From Bifidobacterium colobi (GTDB lineage: Bacteria; Actinomycetota; Actinomycetes; Actinomycetales; Bifidobacteriaceae): 64,000 nt of DNA. Shown here piece by piece: positions 24,973-33,438 of this stretch. A program made the position numbers and the translations under genes. The stretch covers positions 62,001-126,000 of the forward strand of contig NZ_JAFEJU010000004.1 in NCBI RefSeq assembly GCF_018555455.1, in the 5' to 3' direction. Under the pieces are notes generated by a model. The model was not told where the DNA came from. It did no database searches and saw only the letters and a list, made by a program, of their open reading frames with translations. Position 1 is the first letter of the stretch; each line of letters begins with the position of its first letter.

Positions 24973-26949
24973 GTGCCCTATACAGCATTTGATGATACCG
25001 CTGATGACACTTTGAGCAGCGGGGAAGAAACCCGTCCGATGACTTTCGGAGAACTTGGCGTACCCGGACCGATTGTCCGTGAACTTGCCCGCGATGATAA
25101 GAAAACCGCTTTCCCCATCCAAGCCGATACGTTGCCCGATTCCCTCTCCGGCCGCGATATCCTCGGCCGCGGCCGTACTGGTTCCGGCAAAACCCTGGCG
25201 TTCTCCATTCCACTGGTCGCACGTCTTGGCGAATACGATTCGCTCGGTGAATTGGCGATGGAGGAATTCCGCCGCGAAATCAAACGCCGCAAGCAGGAGA
25301 AACTGGAGGAACGTCGCGCCGACGATTTCCTGCCGCATCCACGCGGATTGGTGTTGGCTCCGACCCGCGAGCTCGCCAATCAGATCAATGATGTGATTGC
25401 TCCATTGGCCCACGTATACGGCATTAGCACCACTACGGTGTATGGCGGTGTGAACCAGAACCGTCAGGTTCGTGACTTGCGTCAAGGCGCGGATATTGTG
25501 GTCGCATGCCCCGGCCGTCTCGAAGACCTGCTGCGACAGAAGCATCTGACGCTGTCCAGCGTGGAGGTCGTGGTTATCGACGAGGCCGATGAAATGGCCG
25601 ACATGGGCTTCCTGCCGCCAGTCAAGCGACTGCTTGAACAGGTTCGTCCGGATGCCCAGCACATGCTGTTCTCCGCCACGCTCGATCATGGCGTGGACAC
25701 GGTGGTGGAGGAGTTCCTTAAGGATCCGAAGGTACACAGCGTGGATGAGGCCAACGCTGAGCCTGATTTGATGACCCATCATGTGTTCGAAACCACGCGT
25801 GCGGATAAGCATGAACTGGTGCGCACGTTGGCTTCCGGCGCAGGCCAGCGCATCCTGTTCACGCGTACCAAGTTCCAAACCAAGAAACTGGCGAAGAACC
25901 TTACGCAGAATGGTATTCCGGCTGCCGAATTGCATGGCAATCTGAATCAGAACCAGCGAGACCGCAACCTTGCGGCGTTCGAATCCGGCGATGTGCATGT
26001 TATGGTGGCCACGGACGTGGCTGCCCGAGGCATCGACGTATCCGGTGTGGAACTGGTGGTGCAGGTCGAGCCTCCGGAAGACCCGAAGGCTTTCCTTCAC
26101 CGTTCCGGTCGTACCGCTCGCGCCGGTCGCGCCGGCGATGTGGTCACCATCGTGCTGCCTGAACAGCGCCGACAGACCCGTCGTATGCTGCGTGAAGCTG
26201 GAATCACCGTCAAACCGGTTGAAGTAACCCACGAGTCCCCCGAGGTAATCGAACTGGTGGGGGAGCGCGCGCCTATCGTCAATGATTGGAACTTGGATAA
26301 GTCCCAGCCGGTGGGTGGCAAGCGTCGCGGTGGCAAACCGGAGACTCCGCGTCTGAGCAAGGAGGAGCGCGAGGCTCGCGCGCGTCAGCTTGAGCAGGAG
26401 CGCAACGCCCGTAAGAAGGATCGCCGTCGTCGCCGTGCTGCCGAACGGTTGGAAGCCGCCGAGCGAGCCAAGCTCGATATGGAGCGTCAGGCTCGTGATG
26501 AAAAGCCGAGCAAACCGCGCAAGCAGAATCGTGCTGAGCGTCGAGCTGGTTTAAGCGACCGTGAGGCCGAACGTCGCGACTACTTGTTCGAGCATCCCGA
26601 GGAGCGTAGACGTTCAGGCGGTAAGCGTCGTCAAGATCGTCGACAGGAAACCGGCAAACGCGGTGATTGGCGTAATGACACTCATCGTGGTGCGGATGCC
26701 CACAGCCGTCGTCATGATGATCATGCTGGTTTCAACGGTGGCAAGCGCATTCATCGTCGCAATGAGAACCGCATCATCGTGGACGAGCGCGGAGAGGCCG
26801 CAAAGCGTCACGAACGCCGCATGCAGGCAAAGTACGGTAATGGCAGTGCGGAAGGCTCGCAGCAGCGCCACACCAAGCATTTCGGTAAGCAGTCCAAAAC
26901 CAGGCGTGCCCCGTTCCGCATGCAAGGCACCCGTTCAGGTCGCCGCTAA
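24973..26949 (+). CDS. DEAD-box RNA helicase with long basic C-terminus
   Basis: The 658-residue product has the full motif set: GRGRTGSGKT (about 65-74), PTRELANQI, VIDEADEMADMGF (DEAD 203-206), LFSATLDHG, ATDVAARGIDV and HRSGRTARAGRAG. The helicase core ends near residue 430. About 220 residues follow that are rich in Arg, Lys and Glu (KEEREARARQLEQERNARKK, QNRAERRAGLSDREAERRD), probably RNA-binding. Such proteins act in ribosome assembly or cold-shock RNA remodelling. A GTG start at 24973 follows AAAGG by 5 bases. The nearest E. coli relatives are RhlE/DeaD-type, but no specific symbol is justified. Confidence 0.9.
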   Translation: MPYTAFDDTADDTLSSGEETRPMTFGELGVPGPIVRELARDDKKTAFPIQADTLPDSLSGRDILGRGRTGSGKTLAFSIPLVARLGEYDSLGELAMEEFRREIKRRKQEKLEERRADDFLPHPRGLVLAPTRELANQINDVIAPLAHVYGISTTTVYGGVNQNRQVRDLRQGADIVVACPGRLEDLLRQKHLTLSSVEVVVIDEADEMADMGFLPPVKRLLEQVRPDAQHMLFSATLDHGVDTVVEEFLKDPKVHSVDEANAEPDLMTHHVFETTRADKHELVRTLASGAGQRILFTRTKFQTKKLAKNLTQNGIPAAELHGNLNQNQRDRNLAAFESGDVHVMVATDVAARGIDVSGVELVVQVEPPEDPKAFLHRSGRTARAGRAGDVVTIVLPEQRRQTRRMLREAGITVKPVEVTHESPEVIELVGERAPIVNDWNLDKSQPVGGKRRGGKPETPRLSKEEREARARQLEQERNARKKDRRRRRAAERLEAAERAKLDMERQARDEKPSKPRKQNRAERRAGLSDREAERRDYLFEHPEERRRSGGKRRQDRRQETGKRGDWRNDTHRGADAHSRRHDDHAGFNGGKRIHRRNENRIIVDERGEAAKRHERRMQAKYGNGSAEGSQQRHTKHFGKQSKTRRAPFRMQGTRSGRR

Positions 26950-26956
26950 TGTGCCT

Positions 26957-27034
26957 CTCTCCCTCAGTCGCACTGCGTGCGCCAGCTCCCTCATCAGAGG
27001 GAGCCGAATAGAGGTGCAGCCGACTGAGGGAGAG
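26957..27034. terminator. Nested inverted repeat between convergent genes
   Basis: CTCTCCCTCAGTCG (26957-26970) pairs perfectly with CGACTGAGGGAGAG (27021-27034). Inside is a second perfect stem, GCTCCCTC (26985-26992) with GAGGGAGC (26997-27004), around ATCA. It separates the plus-strand helicase from the minus-strand GH13 gene and probably ends both transcripts. Its make-up recalls dispersed intergenic palindromes in bifidobacterial genomes, which a genome search could confirm. Confidence 0.65.
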
Positions 27035-27051
27035 TCTGTCAAACAAACTGG

Positions 27052-28344
27052 CTAATACCGGTACAGCACGGTACCGTTGACGTCGGTAATCGTAAACGTG
27101 GGCGTTGCCTCAACGTTCAGCGCCACGGTCAATGCCTGACTGCCATCCGCGCTGACCGAACGGTACATGAATCGCTTGTTTTCCAGTTCGAGTGCTTCGG
27201 TGCGCGCGTCCAACAGCCAAGCATTGCGTCGGCGCAAAGCGATCAGCGCCTGATGCAATCGATACGTGGGCTCACCGAGCTTGGAAAGCTCGGTAGGGGA
27301 GAGCGGGAACTTAGGACGAACATCATCGTCGCCGCCGAAGCGCTCCTGCTTGATGCCCACATAACCCTGCTCGTCGCCGTAATAGATGCTCGGCACGCCG
27401 CCAACGGTCATCAGCACAGCCAAGGCCAGTGCGGCCTTAGCTGGTCCGATCTGCGAGGCGATGCGCGTCACATCATGATTGCCGATAAACGTCTGAGGAA
27501 CAAACGAATCCAGGAACGCATTATGGCGCTTGAGATTCCAATCCAGCTCGAAGAAATTCTCGGTTTCCAACGCATGCTGAATCGACTTCCACAGTTCATA
27601 TTGCGTGACCGAATCCAAACTCGCATCCGCAACGATCTGCGGATAATCACCATGAATCACCTCGCCGAACACCCAGGAATACGGGTGTGCAGCCTTAACC
27701 TGCGGCAACACCTTGGCCCAGAACGAGGTCGGTACGGCGTATGCGGCATCCAAACGCCAGCCTGCGGCGCCACGGTCCAGCCAATGGTTCATCACGCGGG
27801 CCACATATTCCACGGTTTCCGGCGCATCATGATCGAGGTCGACCAGATCGCCATGCCCCTCGAACACGTCGAGCTGCGGTTGCCCATCCTGTCCCATATG
27901 GGCGCGTACCAAACCATGCCAAGGATTATCCGGCGTACCGTTACCGGCGACTTCGTCCAGTGCGGCCTGCACTGCCGGATGTTGCCGGCTCACATGATTG
28001 AATACGCCATCGAGAATAAGCTGCAAGCCCATATTCCGACACGCTTCGGCCAGTCGGTCGAACGACTCATCCCCACCAAGGCGCACGTCAATATGCGTAT
28101 GATCCAGTGTGTCATAGCCGTGCGTGGCCGATTCGAAGACCGGTCCCAACAGTAGACCGGATGCACCAAGATCACGGGCATACTCCAGCCAGTCGATCAT
28201 CGAATCAAGGCCACGGCCGTTGAAGGTGCGAGGGCCGTGCGGGCGAATATCCGCACCACAGAATCCCAATGGGTACACCTGCCAGAACACGCCGTAGCGC
28301 ACCCAATCCGGCAGATCGCGGCTTGAATCAGTGGTCACAACCAT
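27052..28344 (-). CDS. Glycoside hydrolase family 13 (alpha-amylase-like)
   Basis: The 430-residue enzyme has the GH13 catalytic barrel: ILDGVFNHVS, nucleophile D199 in GWRLDAAYA, acid/base E228 in VFGEVIHGD and D291 in IGNHDVTRI. It is shorter than most bifidobacterial alpha-glucosidases and has no signal peptide, so it is probably cytoplasmic and acts on short imported alpha-glucosides. The start motif YGVFWQVYPLGFCGA suits neopullulanase or maltogenic amylase-like members. AGGAGG lies 6 bases before the ATG at 28344; a GTG one codon earlier is possible. No sugar transporter or LacI regulator is adjacent. Confidence 0.88.
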   Translation of the reverse strand: MVVTTDSSRDLPDWVRYGVFWQVYPLGFCGADIRPHGPRTFNGRGLDSMIDWLEYARDLGASGLLLGPVFESATHGYDTLDHTHIDVRLGGDESFDRLAEACRNMGLQLILDGVFNHVSRQHPAVQAALDEVAGNGTPDNPWHGLVRAHMGQDGQPQLDVFEGHGDLVDLDHDAPETVEYVARVMNHWLDRGAAGWRLDAAYAVPTSFWAKVLPQVKAAHPYSWVFGEVIHGDYPQIVADASLDSVTQYELWKSIQHALETENFFELDWNLKRHNAFLDSFVPQTFIGNHDVTRIASQIGPAKAALALAVLMTVGGVPSIYYGDEQGYVGIKQERFGGDDDVRPKFPLSPTELSKLGEPTYRLHQALIALRRRNAWLLDARTEALELENKRFMYRSVSADGSQALTVALNVEATPTFTITDVNGTVLYRY

Positions 28345-28525
28345 CACACACCTCCTGTTGACACTGCGTCTATTTTCTCATATCGGGTCACGCAACACGG
28401 TGCGACACGGAATCGAGCGCGTTTTGCTAGGGCGACGCCACCAATGCAAGCTACGTAGTCACCAATCGGTTACAATCGGTGTGACGACTTTCCGCCGCCC
28501 CCGAAGAAGAAGGTGAAGATTAGCC

Positions 28526-29578
28526 GTGGACGTATCCTTGGCCTATTTCATCCAGCAGGTATTCTCCAATCCGGCCTTGGCTGTAACAACGTTGTTGACG
28601 CTCGGAGTCATCTTCGTCAATGGTTGGACCGATGCGCCCAACGCCATCGCCACATGCGTCACCACCCGCTGCATGCGTGTACGCTCTGCGGTCATCATGG
28701 CTGCCGTCTTCAACTTCCTCGGTGTGTTCCTGATGACGCAATTCAACGCATCCGTGGCTTCCACCATCTCCAACATGGTCGATTTCGGAGGGAACACGCA
28801 TGCGGCGCTGATCGCCCTATGCGCGGCGCTTTTCTCCATCGTGGTCTACAGCGTGGGTGCATCGATGCTGGGCATCCCCACGTCCGAAAGCCATAGCCTG
28901 ATCGCCGGCCTGACCGGTGCTGCCATCGCCATCCAGGGTGGTATCGCCGGCGTCAACATGGGCGAATGGGTCAAAGTGCTGTATGGTTTGGTGGCGAGCC
29001 TCGTCATCGGTTTCGGCATGGGCTGGGTGGTGTGCAAGATCGTGACCCTGATCTGCGCAGGCTTCGACCGCCGCCGTACGAATGGGGTCTTCACCTACGC
29101 GCAGATCGTTGGCGCGGCCGCCAACAGCTTCATGCACGGTGCACAGGATGGTCAGAAATTCATCGGTGTTTTGTTCCTTGGCATGGCTTTCTGCAATGGT
29201 CAGTCCACTGTGGTCGGCGTGGTGATTCCGGTATGGCTGATGATTCTGTGCAGCACCATCATGGGTGTGGGCACTTCGGTCGGCGGTGAGAAGATCATCA
29301 AGTCCGTGGGCATGGACATGGTCAAACTGGAGAAATACCAAGGCTTCTCCGCTGATCTTTCCAGTGCCCTATGTCTGCTGGTGATGACCGTGCTCGGCAT
29401 CCCGGTCTCCACCACGCACACCAAAACCAGCGCCATCATGGGTGTGGGCGCGGTCCGTCGCCTTTCCGCCATCAACTTCGGCGTGGTACGCGACATGATG
29501 CTCACATGGGTGTTCACCTTCCCCGGTTGCGGCATCATCAGCTTCGCCATGGCCAAACTCTTCATGTTCGTGTTCTAG
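28526..29578 (+). CDS. pit: Inorganic phosphate transporter (PiT family)
   Basis: The 350-residue membrane protein shows the two inverted PiT signatures: VNGWTDAPNAIATCV near the N-terminus and FMHGAQDGQKFIGV in the second half. GIPTSESHSLIAGLTGA and GIPVSTTHTKTSAIMGVGA are the matching repeated elements. It imports phosphate with a cation. The GTG at 28526 gives MDVSLAYFIQQVFSNPAL; its ribosome site is weak. Fourteen bases after its stop begins the DUF47/PhoU-like gene, a classic pair. Confidence 0.92.
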   Translation: MDVSLAYFIQQVFSNPALAVTTLLTLGVIFVNGWTDAPNAIATCVTTRCMRVRSAVIMAAVFNFLGVFLMTQFNASVASTISNMVDFGGNTHAALIALCAALFSIVVYSVGASMLGIPTSESHSLIAGLTGAAIAIQGGIAGVNMGEWVKVLYGLVASLVIGFGMGWVVCKIVTLICAGFDRRRTNGVFTYAQIVGAAANSFMHGAQDGQKFIGVLFLGMAFCNGQSTVVGVVIPVWLMILCSTIMGVGTSVGGEKIIKSVGMDMVKLEKYQGFSADLSSALCLLVMTVLGIPVSTTHTKTSAIMGVGAVRRLSAINFGVVRDMMLTWVFTFPGCGIISFAMAKLFMFVF

Positions 29579-29592
29579 AAAGGAACCCAGCA

Positions 29593-30216
29593 ATGGCAAG
29601 AAAAAACGATTCCTTTTACTTCGACGGATTCCGCGAAAGCGCCGCATACGCGTGTCAGGCGGCTCACCTGCTGAGCGAAGTGATGCATGACTTCGACCCT
29701 GAACGGTTGAAGGACAGCATGGAGCAGATGCATCGCATCGAACAGTCGGCCGACAAGGTACGCCACCGTTTGATGGACGAGTTGGTGACCGCGTTCATCA
29801 CCCCGTTCGACCGTGAAGATATCGGTCAGCTGAGCTACGTGCTCGATGATGTGATCGATAGCATCGAAGGCGTGCTCGATCGCATGTACTACGACAATGT
29901 GACGGTGATGCGTCCGGAGGCGCTGCAACTGACCGAAATGGTGGTGCACGGCTGCGAACAGATCGAAGCCCTGGTCGGTGAACTGCCGCAGTTCAAGCGT
30001 TCGAAGACGCTGCGCGAGCGCGTGTTCGCCATCAACACCATCGAAACCGATGCCGATCACGTGTTCATCGAGGCCATGCGCACCCTGCACACCACCTGCA
30101 CCGATCCGCTGCAGGTTTTCGCATGGCATGACGTGTTCCGTCATCTCGAACAGTGCGCCGACGACTGCGAATCCGTGGCCAACGTGGTCGACAGTATCGT
30201 CATGAAAAACAGCTGA
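29593..30216 (+). CDS. DUF47 (PhoU-like) phosphate transport regulator
   Basis: The 207-residue all-helical protein starts MARKNDSFYFDGFRESAAYACQAAHLL. It has the DUF47 pattern of metal-binding repeats: MHRIEQSADKVRHRLMDELVTAFITPFDREDI in the first half and INTIETDADHVF....HLEQCADDCESVANVVDSIV in the second. DUF47 proteins are encoded next to PiT transporters and are thought to modulate phosphate uptake. The ATG at 29593 has AAAGGA upstream. It forms a two-gene operon with pit. Confidence 0.9.
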   Translation: MARKNDSFYFDGFRESAAYACQAAHLLSEVMHDFDPERLKDSMEQMHRIEQSADKVRHRLMDELVTAFITPFDREDIGQLSYVLDDVIDSIEGVLDRMYYDNVTVMRPEALQLTEMVVHGCEQIEALVGELPQFKRSKTLRERVFAINTIETDADHVFIEAMRTLHTTCTDPLQVFAWHDVFRHLEQCADDCESVANVVDSIVMKNS

Positions 30217-30219
30217 TTG

Positions 30220-30870
30220 CTACCGGTGCTCACGAATCCACTCAATCGCCAGCTGAGTGCGATTCGTGAGCCCTAACTTATCCAAAGCGGCACTGATGCG
30301 ATTGCGCACGGTACCCTCGCTTAAGCACAGTCGCGCAGCGATATCGCGATTATCCAAACCTTCGGCCACCAGTGCCGCGATTTCCTGCTCTCTCTCGTTG
30401 AGCAGACTTGCGATGGGCTTGCCTGATTCATTTGCGGCCTCGTCGGATTCGGCTACTTGACTGCCAGTCAATTTGCCCAACACTTCCGCGCCGAGCACCA
30501 CCTGTCCGGCCATCACCGCTTGCAATGCTGGGCCCACAGCAGCCACATCCTGCTTGATGAGATAGCCTTTGGCGCCAAGCGCCATCGCCTGCGCAATATA
30601 CGACTGGTCGGCGAATGTAGTGAGAAACAGGATACGGGCGGCAGGATCCTTCTGCAGTATTTCGTGAGCAGCCTGAAGCCCGTCCTTACCAGGCATCTGC
30701 ACGTCGATGAGTAGCACATCCGGATGATTCGAAGGCCCCGAAAAATAACGCGTGACCGCCATATCGCCATCATTCGCCGTCCACAGCACATCTGCAGTAT
30801 TCGTGGCGGAAAGAATCGTCGCCAACGACTGGCAGACAATGGGATCATCATCCACAATTGCGATTCTCAT
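30220..30870 (-). CDS. NarL/LuxR-family response regulator
   Basis: The 216-residue regulator starts MRIAIVDDDPIVCQSL. The phosphoacceptor is D56 in LLIDVQMPGKDG, and the receiver ends near T84 (FLTTFADQ) and K107 (YLIKQD). The C-terminal HTH is LNEREQEIAALVAEGLDNRDIAARLCLSEGTVRNRISAALDKLGL. The frame is open upstream to 30927, but the ATG at 30870 begins the receiver. It overlaps the histidine kinase gene by four bases, so the two form one operon. It probably controls the divergent ABC exporter through the symmetric site at 32318-32329. Confidence 0.93.
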   Translation of the reverse strand: MRIAIVDDDPIVCQSLATILSATNTADVLWTANDGDMAVTRYFSGPSNHPDVLLIDVQMPGKDGLQAAHEILQKDPAARILFLTTFADQSYIAQAMALGAKGYLIKQDVAAVGPALQAVMAGQVVLGAEVLGKLTGSQVAESDEAANESGKPIASLLNEREQEIAALVAEGLDNRDIAARLCLSEGTVRNRISAALDKLGLTNRTQLAIEWIREHR

Positions 30871-32234
30871 CGTTTCCCTGTCTCCTTCATCCACGGTTGC
30901 TTGGGAATGGAAACGAACACCCTCCAACCATGATTGTACGGTCCGCAGGTCGATGTGCCGCCGATGGCGCGCACACGAGAATCGATGTCGGCCAATCCCA
31001 TACCGCGCTGCAGCTCATGGTTGGCTTTATTTGCCGGTTTGCCATGGGTCGATAAGTTGTTCACCGGCCCGTCATCCTGAACCACCAATTGCCAGAACGC
31101 CGGAAAATCACGCAACGTCACATTGGCGCTCGTCGCTTCACTATGGCGCACCACATTGGTCAACGACTCGCGAATCACCGTTGCCAAGCATCGGGAGACC
31201 GGTGCGGGCGCAGCGGCAATGTCATTGACGAGACGTACTGAGAAACCGGGGGAGATGCCATCGAACGACGCAACCGCATCGTGTATTTGCGCAGCGAAAT
31301 CGGTACCATCATCCTCCAAATCATGCACAGATCTGCGCACCATCGTCATTGCACTGTTCAACGTGTCACCCAGTGCGGCAAAGCCATGGGCCGCAGTCGT
31401 ATCATTGGTGGCATCAGCCACCGTTTTGCCGGCTTGTGCCTGCATGATCGCACGGGTCAGCAGATGACCGACATTGTCGTGGATTTCTCGAGCGATGCGT
31501 GTGCGTTCGCCGAGGGTGGCCATGCGAATCGACTGTGCACGCTCTTCATCCACATCGGCGAGCCTCAGTTGGTGGACTCGGGCGGACTGCCTTGTCTGAT
31601 CCTGCATCACGCGCAGCCCATGGCGTAAAGCGGACTCCTTGTTCGCCCGGGAACCCAAGGCAAAGCTCACCGCGCAGATTCCCATGATGACTGCACAGTC
31701 GCGAATAGTGAACAGTGTGGTCCACGCAATGTCTGCAATGAGGCAAACCTTGCCGAACGCCACGGTTATCGGCATCAGCCACAGCCATCGCGCTACCGCA
31801 TTGCCGAGCAGCAGTATGCGTTGCCACGATGGTTCAGCAGATGGTTCAACAGTAGGTGATGCCGCAGAAGACGGCGCAATGCCATGAGCTGGGGTTGAAG
31901 GGCTCTGCAGTGCGCGCAGGGTTCGAATAGTGGCGGGCAATGGCTGGGTGGTCCTTGCGGCGTCATACGCCATGACTGGCAGGAACATAATCCACGAGGG
32001 TGCCAGTAGCGTAGCGATGGCATAGCAACAGGCCGGCAGCCAAGACCAGGTCCGTCTGCCCAACCATGTCGCCAGTCCTGTGGCGGATACCGCAATCAAC
32101 AGACCTGCGATCAACTCCACATAATGTTGCGATGCATACGCGTATGACGGACCGGAATCGGCAGCAATGGACGATGTGAGCATCAGAGCCATGCTGAACA
32201 TCAGCAGCAGCCCCTTCTCTATCATCGTCCACAT
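30867..32234 (-). CDS. Sensor histidine kinase (HisKA_3 / NarL-partner type)
   Basis: The 455-residue membrane kinase has several N-terminal hydrophobic segments with a short extracytoplasmic part. The dimerisation box is GERTRIAREIHDNVGHLLTRAI (phosphorylated H252), followed by an HATPase domain with RESLTNVVRHSEAT (N box), QDDGP and RGMGLADIDSRVRAIGG. The ATG at 32234 follows GGGAGG and is preferred over an upstream ATG at 32345. It lies in the arrangement HK-RR opposite ABC ATPase and two permeases, a common layout for bacitracin- or bacteriocin-response exporters. The signal sensed is unknown. Confidence 0.92.
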   Translation of the reverse strand: MWTMIEKGLLLMFSMALMLTSSIAADSGPSYAYASQHYVELIAGLLIAVSATGLATWLGRRTWSWLPACCYAIATLLAPSWIMFLPVMAYDAARTTQPLPATIRTLRALQSPSTPAHGIAPSSAASPTVEPSAEPSWQRILLLGNAVARWLWLMPITVAFGKVCLIADIAWTTLFTIRDCAVIMGICAVSFALGSRANKESALRHGLRVMQDQTRQSARVHQLRLADVDEERAQSIRMATLGERTRIAREIHDNVGHLLTRAIMQAQAGKTVADATNDTTAAHGFAALGDTLNSAMTMVRRSVHDLEDDGTDFAAQIHDAVASFDGISPGFSVRLVNDIAAAPAPVSRCLATVIRESLTNVVRHSEATSANVTLRDFPAFWQLVVQDDGPVNNLSTHGKPANKANHELQRGMGLADIDSRVRAIGGTSTCGPYNHGWRVFVSIPKQPWMKETGKR

Positions 32235-32317
32235 GGCATCCTCCCGCCGTTCGCAATGGACTTCCCAGATTCCAAGCCTACTCGAGTAAGAGTGCTTTGT
32301 CGTTGATCCGATGCACA

Positions 32318-32329
32318 TGACAAATGTCA
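32318..32329. promoter_or_regulatory. Candidate response-regulator operator TGACA-AA-TGTCA
   Basis: TGACA (32318-32322) and TGTCA (32325-32329) form a perfect inverted repeat with a 2-base centre in the divergent region between the histidine kinase and the ABC ATPase. TGAC/GTCA dyads are the usual sites of NarL-family regulators. It lies 88 bases before the ABC start and 84 before the kinase start, so it could serve both promoters. Confidence 0.5.
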
Positions 32330-32416
32330 CGACATCTGGCGGCACTCGTGACGAATGTGGCTGGTTCTATGCGCTCGCGCTTGGGATGATGGAATCATCC
32401 AAGGAAGGGAGTGATT

Positions 32417-33406
32417 ATGGCAAGCGAAACCAACACCAACGCTCAGCCCATCCAAGCCGCTCAAGCAACTGTCCCGGCCGTACATGTGAGCCAGCTCGTC
32501 AAACGGTATGGCGACATGGTGGCACTCGACTACTTCGACCTCGATGTGAAGCAAGGTGAGATCTTCGGTCTGCTGGGTCCCAATGGTTCCGGCAAGACCA
32601 CGGCCATCAACTGCATTCTGGCGTTGCTCACCTACGATAAAGGCACAGTTCGCGTATTCGGCGAGCCGATGACCCCTACCAGTTATGCGTTGAAGCGCCG
32701 TATCGGCATCGTGCCACAGAACGTGGCCGTATTCAACGAGCTGACTGTGACCGAGAACATCGACTACTTCTGCTCGCTATATGTGCCGAAGAAAGCCGAC
32801 CGCGCACCCTTGGTCGAGGAAGCCATCGAATTTGCCGGATTGCAGGACTTCCGCAAATTCCGTCCCGGCAAACTCTCCGGTGGCCTGCTGCGCAGACTCA
32901 ATATCGCCTGCGGTATTGCGCATAAGCCCGACCTGATCTTCTTCGACGAGCCCACCGTCGCCGTCGACCCGCAAAGCCGCAACGCGATACTCGAAGGCAT
33001 CCAGAAGCTCAACAAAGCCGGCGCCACCGTGATCTACACCAGCCACTACATGGAGGAAGTCGAACAGATCTGCGACCGCATTCTCATCATGGATCATGGT
33101 CGTCACCTTGCGCTCGGCACCGCCGACGAACTCAAAGCCATGATCGACACAGGCGAGCGCATCACCATCGAAACGCTCGACCTGACCGATGAGACACTTG
33201 CCGCCGTACGCGCGCTCGCATTCGTCATCGAAGCTTCCTATGACGGGCGCGAACTGGAGGTGCGTTGCCGTCGCGGTGAGCACAACCTCGTTGACCTCAT
33301 CGGCGTGCTACGCACTTCAGGCGCGAACATTGGACACCTGACCAGCCGGCCGCCAAGCCTCAACGACGTGTTCCTAGAACTCACCGGCAAGGCGTTACGC
33401 GACTAA
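32417..33406 (+). CDS. ABC-2 exporter ATP-binding protein
   Basis: The 329-residue ATPase has Walker A GPNGSGKT, a Q-loop (IVPQNVAVFNELTVTENIDYF), the signature LSGGLLRRL, Walker B LIFFDEP and switch histidine TSHYMEE. The sequence after the ATPase core (GTADELKAMIDTGERITIETLDL onward) is the C-terminal extension of drug-exporter ATPases such as DrrA. The signature is LSGGL rather than LSGGQ. The ATG at 32417 has GGAAGGGA 6 bases upstream. It is followed by two ABC-2 permease genes and faces the two-component system. Confidence 0.92.
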   Translation: MASETNTNAQPIQAAQATVPAVHVSQLVKRYGDMVALDYFDLDVKQGEIFGLLGPNGSGKTTAINCILALLTYDKGTVRVFGEPMTPTSYALKRRIGIVPQNVAVFNELTVTENIDYFCSLYVPKKADRAPLVEEAIEFAGLQDFRKFRPGKLSGGLLRRLNIACGIAHKPDLIFFDEPTVAVDPQSRNAILEGIQKLNKAGATVIYTSHYMEEVEQICDRILIMDHGRHLALGTADELKAMIDTGERITIETLDLTDETLAAVRALAFVIEASYDGRELEVRCRRGEHNLVDLIGVLRTSGANIGHLTSRPPSLNDVFLELTGKALRD

Positions 33407-33438
33407 GGATCCTCCCAATCCAAGGAAAGGAGAACGCC

